A stretch of DNA of 8,857 nucleotides from an uncultured Clostridia bacterium (lineage in GTDB: Bacteria > Bacillota > Clostridia > Christensenellales > Aristaeellaceae). A program made the translations under genes and the position numbers. Below are positions 6,626 through 8,857 of this stretch, piece after piece; within the stretch, counting starts at the first letter, position 1, and each line of letters begins with the position of its first letter. Below the pieces are notes generated by a model. The model was not told where the DNA came from, made no database searches, and worked only from the letters and a program-made list of their open reading frames with translations. The DNA is taken from NCBI GenBank assembly GCA_945877525.1, contig CAMDVP010000121.1:1-8857 (forward strand), in the 5' to 3' direction.

Positions 6626-7612
6626 TTATTCGGCCATGACGTCGATGGCGCGCTCGGCCAATTCGGCGGGAAGCTCGATGCCGTACTGGGCCATGGCGTC
6701 CTTGTTCACATACAGGTAGGAGTTGGTGATGATTTCAAAGGGAATGTCCTGTGCCTGGGCCTCACCCTTGAGCACCTTGGCGGCCATGCGGCCGGTCTGG
6801 CGGCCCAGCTCCAGATACTCAATGCCCTCAGCGGCCGCGCAGCCCAGCTTGACCTGCTCAATCTCGCTGCCGAACACGGGCTTGCCGGCCTCTTGGGACT
6901 TCTCCAGCACCACGGCCAGGTAGGACACCACGGTGTTGTCGGTCAGGTTGGTGGTGCAGTCCACCTGGGGCAGCAGGGCGTCCAGGGCCATGGGGATGTC
7001 CGCGCCCGCGGAAATGCCCTTGTCAATAATCTCAAAGCCGTAGTCGGGAGCAATACGCCTGTACTCGGCCAGGGTGGAATCGCTGTTGGTTTCGCTGGTG
7101 GTATGCAGGATGCCGATCCTGGTGGCTTCAGGCATCAGGGCGCGGATCATCTTCAATTGGGCCTCCACAGGCAGCGCGTCGGAGGTGCCGGTGATCTGCC
7201 CGGGGTTGGTGCCGTCCGCGCCCGCCAGCTGGCAGCCCACGGGATCGCTCACGGCGGTGTAGATCACGGGAATGTTTTTGTCCTGCGCCACGTTGAAGGC
7301 GGCCATGGCGGCGGGGGTGGCGATGGTGCAGATCATATCAGCCTTGCCGGCCATGCTGTCGGCAATCTGGGCGCAGATGGCGGTGTCGGCCTGGGCGTTC
7401 TGAATATCAAAGACAACGTTCTCGCCCTCGATAAAGCCTTCCTCAGCCAGGCCCTCGATAAAGCCCTGGCGGCAGTTGTCCAGGGAGCCGTGCTCGGCAA
7501 ACTGGATGATGCCGATGGTCAGCGTCTGGGTTTCAGCCAGGGACAGGGAAGCAAAGGAGAACACCATCATCAGGGTCACAAGCAGGGCTACGAACTTCTT
7601 CATGGTCATCAT
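6626..7612 (-). CDS. trpX: ABC transporter substrate-binding protein, tryptophan importer TrpX
   Basis: A 328-residue periplasmic-type binding protein of the ABC_sub_bind (DUF534, COG2984) family, which would capture the amino acid outside the membrane. Residues 1-26 form a signal peptide: MKK after a short start, a hydrophobic core, then a likely cleavage after SLSLA (A26). There is no Cys, so no lipobox, which is unusual for a Gram-positive binding protein. The mature part begins TLTIGIIQFAEHGSLD, the typical first strand and ligand loop. ATP(A)AMAAFN (about 98-106) and YTAVSDPVG (about 117-125) are family blocks. The first of three close ATG codons (7612) has AAAGGA 9 nt upstream. It is the first gene after the Trp T-box leader and the first of trpXYZ. 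Family call is strong; the tryptophan ligand is inferred from the T-box. Confidence 0.88.
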   Translation of the reverse strand: MMTMKKFVALLVTLMMVFSFASLSLAETQTLTIGIIQFAEHGSLDNCRQGFIEGLAEEGFIEGENVVFDIQNAQADTAICAQIADSMAGKADMICTIATPAAMAAFNVAQDKNIPVIYTAVSDPVGCQLAGADGTNPGQITGTSDALPVEAQLKMIRALMPEATRIGILHTTSETNSDSTLAEYRRIAPDYGFEIIDKGISAGADIPMALDALLPQVDCTTNLTDNTVVSYLAVVLEKSQEAGKPVFGSEIEQVKLGCAAAEGIEYLELGRQTGRMAAKVLKGEAQAQDIPFEIITNSYLYVNKDAMAQYGIELPAELAERAIDVMAE

Positions 7613-7626
7613 GGGGTACCGTCCTT

Positions 7627-7646
7627 TCTCGTCTCATCTCGTCTCG
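7627..7646 (-). repeat. Four tandem copies of a purine-rich 5-mer next to the trpX ribosome site
   Basis: On the minus strand CGAGA, CGAGA, TGAGA, CGAGA run head to tail directly into AAGGA (7626-7622), the trpX ribosome binding site. This could be an unstructured ribosome standby region or a slippage-prone tract. Confidence 0.6.
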
Positions 7647-7683
7647 TCCTGGTAGGGAAGCTCCCGATTGAGATTCCCTGGAA

Positions 7684-7949
7684 TAACAAAACGCCCCAGT
7701 CACATTTGACTGAGGCGGTATTCCCGCGGTGCCACTCAGCTTCGTCCAAAGGACGCGCTCATCTCGCATACACAAGGATATGCGCCGCGCTGATAACGGG
7801 TGCGGAGCCCGTTTCTTCCTACTTGGTTCGGAAGAACCCTCAGGAGTCCATTCGCTCCCACCGCACGCACCGCCGTTCCACTATCGGCGGCTCCCTTTGC
7901 CGTGCTGAGAGGGAGGTACTACTCTCCGTCGCAGGTTTGCTCTTGGATT
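7684..7949 (-). promoter_or_regulatory. Tryptophan-specific T-box riboswitch (UGG specifier) controlling trpXYZ
   Basis: A T-box leader senses uncharged tRNA. Stem I: GGAG (7927-7924) pairs with CUCC (7846-7843), then an internal loop with AGUAGUA (7923-7917) on one side and CGAA-UGG-A on the other, then CUCCC (7915-7911) with GGGAG (7859-7855). The specifier at 7850-7848 is UGG, the Trp codon. A distal hairpin CCGCC/GGCGG follows the typical layout, and further hairpins (GGUUC/GAACC; AACGGG/CCCGUU; CGCAUA/UAUGCG) lead to the antiterminator. In the latter CUGAG (7739-7735) pairs with CUCAG (7714-7710) and GCGG with CCGC (7718-7715), around the bulge UGGCACC (7734-7728). The C of UGGC should pair with the tRNA discriminator G, as in bacterial tRNA-Trp. 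The alternative fold is the terminator at 7685-7717. When tRNA-Trp is uncharged, transcription continues into trpX. Confidence 0.93.
7685..7717 (-). terminator. Regulated intrinsic terminator of the T-box leader
   Basis: On the minus strand CGCCTCAGTC (7717-7708) pairs with GACTGGGGCG (7701-7692), 10 bp with one G-U pair, around the loop AAATGT, then TTTTGTT. Its 5' arm shares CUCAG with the antiterminator, so the two folds exclude each other. Between here and trpX lies one more weak hairpin (7678-7655). Confidence 0.9.
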
Positions 7950-7955
7950 GATGAC

Positions 7956-7984
7956 AGCATACACCATCTTTCCGCCGATGTCAA
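7956..7984 (-). promoter_or_regulatory. Sigma-A promoter of the T-box/trpXYZ operon
   Basis: TTGACA (7979-7984) is followed by exactly 17 bp and TATGCT (7956-7961) on the minus strand. The start point would be near 7949, about 20 nt before Stem I of the T-box. The -35 is a perfect match and AT-rich runs lie upstream. Confidence 0.8.
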
Positions 7985-8164
7985 GGGGAATCTGAATGTT
8001 TTTCTCTTGTTTTTTCCCAAAAGCTACATGCTTTTTTCGTCGGACGATGAACCGTCAGGGGGGGCTGCTGCGTCTAATAAGTGTACCCGGGTGGAATAGA
8101 CGGCGGAGGAGGCGCATAGGCTGATGATGTGTGCATGTGGCGAAGCAGGCTTGGAACGCACAAG
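7985..8164. other. Intergenic spacer with A/T tracts upstream of the trp promoter
   Basis: No gene is supported here. T-runs at 7999-8003, 8010-8015 and 8032-8037 (A-runs on the operon strand) are centred about 11.5 and 22 bp apart, near multiples of the helical repeat, which suggests an UP element or bent DNA. A 6-bp hairpin AAAAGC/GCTTTT (8019-8035) is too weak to call a terminator. The rest (about 8040-8164) shows nothing I recognise. Confidence 0.5.
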
Positions 8165-8196
8165 AAAAACGCCGGACCCTTTCTCAGGATCCGGCG
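8165..8196 (-). terminator. Intrinsic terminator of the tRNA-Leu gene
   Basis: On the minus strand CGCCGGATCC (8196-8187) pairs with GGGTCCGGCG (8179-8170), 10 bp with one G-U pair and a 7-nt loop, followed by five T (8169-8165). It begins 3 nt after the tRNA 3' end, so the tRNA is transcribed alone. Confidence 0.9.
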
Positions 8197-8199
8197 ATG

Positions 8200-8281
8200 T
8201 GCGGCCGACGGGACTTGAACCCGTACCCATTGCTGGACACGCCCCTCAAACGTGCGCGTATGCCGATTCCGCCACGGCCGC
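8200..8281 (-). tRNA. tRNA-Leu (anticodon GAG)
   Basis: An 82-nt type II tRNA. The acceptor GCGGCCG pairs perfectly with CGGCCGC. The D-arm is GCG/CGC with the loop GAATCGGCATA. The anticodon arm is CACGT/GCGTG with the loop TTGAGGG, giving anticodon GAG, which reads CUC and CUU. There is a short 13-nt variable arm containing CCA/TGG, and a T-arm ACGGG/CCCGT with loop TTCAAGT. The discriminator is A, as expected for leucine. The CCA end is not encoded, so it must be added by the CCA-adding enzyme. It has its own promoter and terminator. Confidence 0.96.
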
Positions 8282-8302
8282 ATGCCGTAAACAGCAAAAC
8301 CT

Positions 8303-8331
8303 ATTATACCGGCAGAGTTGGGATTTGTCAA
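8303..8331 (-). promoter_or_regulatory. Consensus sigma-A promoter of tRNA-Leu
   Basis: On the minus strand TTGACA (8326-8331), a 17-bp spacer and TATAAT (8303-8308): a perfect match to consensus in both boxes. The start would be near 8296, about 15 nt before the tRNA 5' end. Such strength fits a stable RNA gene. Confidence 0.92.
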
Positions 8332-8375
8332 GCGCCGAAATGGAAAAATCTCTTTGCGCGGGCATTGGGATATGG

Positions 8376-8404
8376 TTGACCGGCGCATGGAAACATGCTA
8401 TTGT
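8376..8404 (+). promoter_or_regulatory. Probable sigma-A promoter of the DUF368 gene
   Basis: TTGACC (8376-8381), a 17-bp spacer and TATTGT (8399-8404) on the plus strand. The start point would be near 8411, about 29 nt before the ATG. Its -35 is 44 bp from the -35 of the divergent tRNA promoter. Confidence 0.7.
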
Positions 8405-8439
8405 CAAGCCGTGCATGTCCGATCATTCGGGAGGAAGGC

Positions 8440-8857
8440 ATGAAGAAAGTCCGGGGAGAAATGCCGCTGCTTCGCCTGGCGCAGGGTACGCTGATCGGGC
8501 TGGGCGCGGTGCTGCCGGGGGTGTCCGGCGGGGTGCTGTGTGTGGTGTTCGGCGTGTACGGGCCGCTGCTGCGTTTGCTGGCGGATCCGCTGCACCGCTG
8601 GCGCGAGGGATTGCGGACGCTCTGGCCGGTGCTGCTGGGGGCGGCGCTGGGCTTCCTGGGGGTGGCGCGGCTGCTGGGGTTTTTCCTGGAGCGCTATCCA
8701 GCCCCGTCGGTTTGCCTGTTCGTGGGGCTGATCGCGGGCATGCTGCCCTCTCTGCTGCGTCAGGCAGGGGAAAAGGGCCGAAGCCCCGGCTCGTGGCTGA
8801 CGCTGGTGCTTGCGGCCGGGGCGATGCTTGGGCTGCTGGCGGGGCTGCGGGCGTTGG
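8440..8857 (+). CDS. DUF368 family membrane protein, PopT-like (C-terminus cut by window edge)
   Basis: The first 139 residues of a DUF368 protein; the family is usually around 260-320 residues, so about half is missing beyond the right edge. The hallmark motif is GTLIGLGAVLPGVSGGVL (16-33), with the conserved PGVSGG. Hydrophobic helices are seen at about 12-48, 61-84, 89-106 and 119-139, so it is an integral membrane protein. Recent work identified some DUF368 proteins (PopT) as translocases that return undecaprenyl phosphate across the membrane for cell-wall synthesis; whether this copy does so is inference. The ATG at 8440 has GGAGG 5 nt upstream. An in-frame ATG at 8461 lacks such a site. 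It is the only plus-strand gene here and has its own promoter. The codons are very rich in GC and Leu/Gly, as expected for a membrane protein in this genome. Confidence 0.88.
   Translation, partial: MKKVRGEMPLLRLAQGTLIGLGAVLPGVSGGVLCVVFGVYGPLLRLLADPLHRWREGLRTLWPVLLGAALGFLGVARLLGFFLERYPAPSVCLFVGLIAGMLPSLLRQAGEKGRSPGSWLTLVLAAGAMLGLLAGLRAL

Noticed and set aside
6605..7951. A 448-codon plus-strand open frame
   Set aside because: It is antisense to trpX and runs on through the T-box leader. No motif is recognisable and no promoter or ribosome site precedes it.
8019..8037. AAAAGC/GCTTTT hairpin with T-run as a terminator
   Set aside because: Only two GC pairs in a 6-bp stem and no gene ending into it. 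The T-run is better explained as part of the phased A-tracts.
8024..8388. Short frames across the tRNA-Leu region (68-104 codons on both strands)
   Set aside because: They overlap a perfectly folded tRNA, its terminator and its promoter, and have no ribosome sites.
1..8857. Signs of a mobile element, defence system or CRISPR array
   Set aside because: I looked because of the TetM-like gene, which is often on transposons. No integrase, recombinase, relaxase, terminal repeats or spaced repeats are visible, and base composition looks even throughout.

Overview
The window looks like chromosomal DNA of a GC-rich Gram-positive Clostridia-type bacterium (Bacillota). The grounds are strong AGGAGG ribosome binding sites, sigma-A promoters with 17-bp spacers, a classical T-box riboswitch, intrinsic terminators, and a tRNA gene that does not encode its CCA end. 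GC content is roughly 60% by eye. I cannot fix the genus. Nearly all genes are on the minus strand. Only the last, partial gene is on the plus strand. I see no insertion sequence, integrase, phage gene or CRISPR array.

Layout from left to right. (1) Positions 1-1892, minus: a TetM/TetO-type ribosomal-protection GTPase, cut by the left edge just short of its C-terminus, with its own promoter and a very short leader. (2) Positions 1985-4744, minus: a three-gene operon read as putative esterase A (3977-4744), putative esterase B (3215-3961), then an ATP-grasp ligase (1985-3178). A strong terminator ends it at 1951-1976. (3) Positions 4815-7984, minus: promoter, tryptophan-specific T-box leader, then an ABC importer in the order substrate-binding protein (trpX), permease (trpY), ATPase (trpZ), ended by a hairpin terminator at 4815-4842. 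(4) Positions 8165-8331, minus: tRNA-Leu(GAG) with a consensus promoter and its own terminator. (5) Positions 8440-8857, plus: the N-terminal part of a DUF368 membrane protein, the family that includes PopT undecaprenyl-phosphate translocases, with its own promoter divergent from the tRNA promoter.

How the parts work together. The T-box has a UGG specifier in its Stem I internal loop and UGGC in the antiterminator bulge. This matches the Trp codon and the G discriminator of bacterial tRNA-Trp. Uncharged tRNA-Trp should therefore switch on the downstream importer, which makes it a tryptophan uptake system of the TrpXYZ kind. The esterase/esterase/ATP-grasp operon is the least understood part and the best candidate for an undescribed pathway: one enzyme that probably joins a carboxylate to another group using ATP, and two alpha/beta hydrolases with intact nucleophile motifs. 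The TetM-like GTPase keeps its GTPase motifs but lacks the domain IV tip sequence that classical ribosomal protection proteins use at the tetracycline site, so a resistance role should not be assumed.
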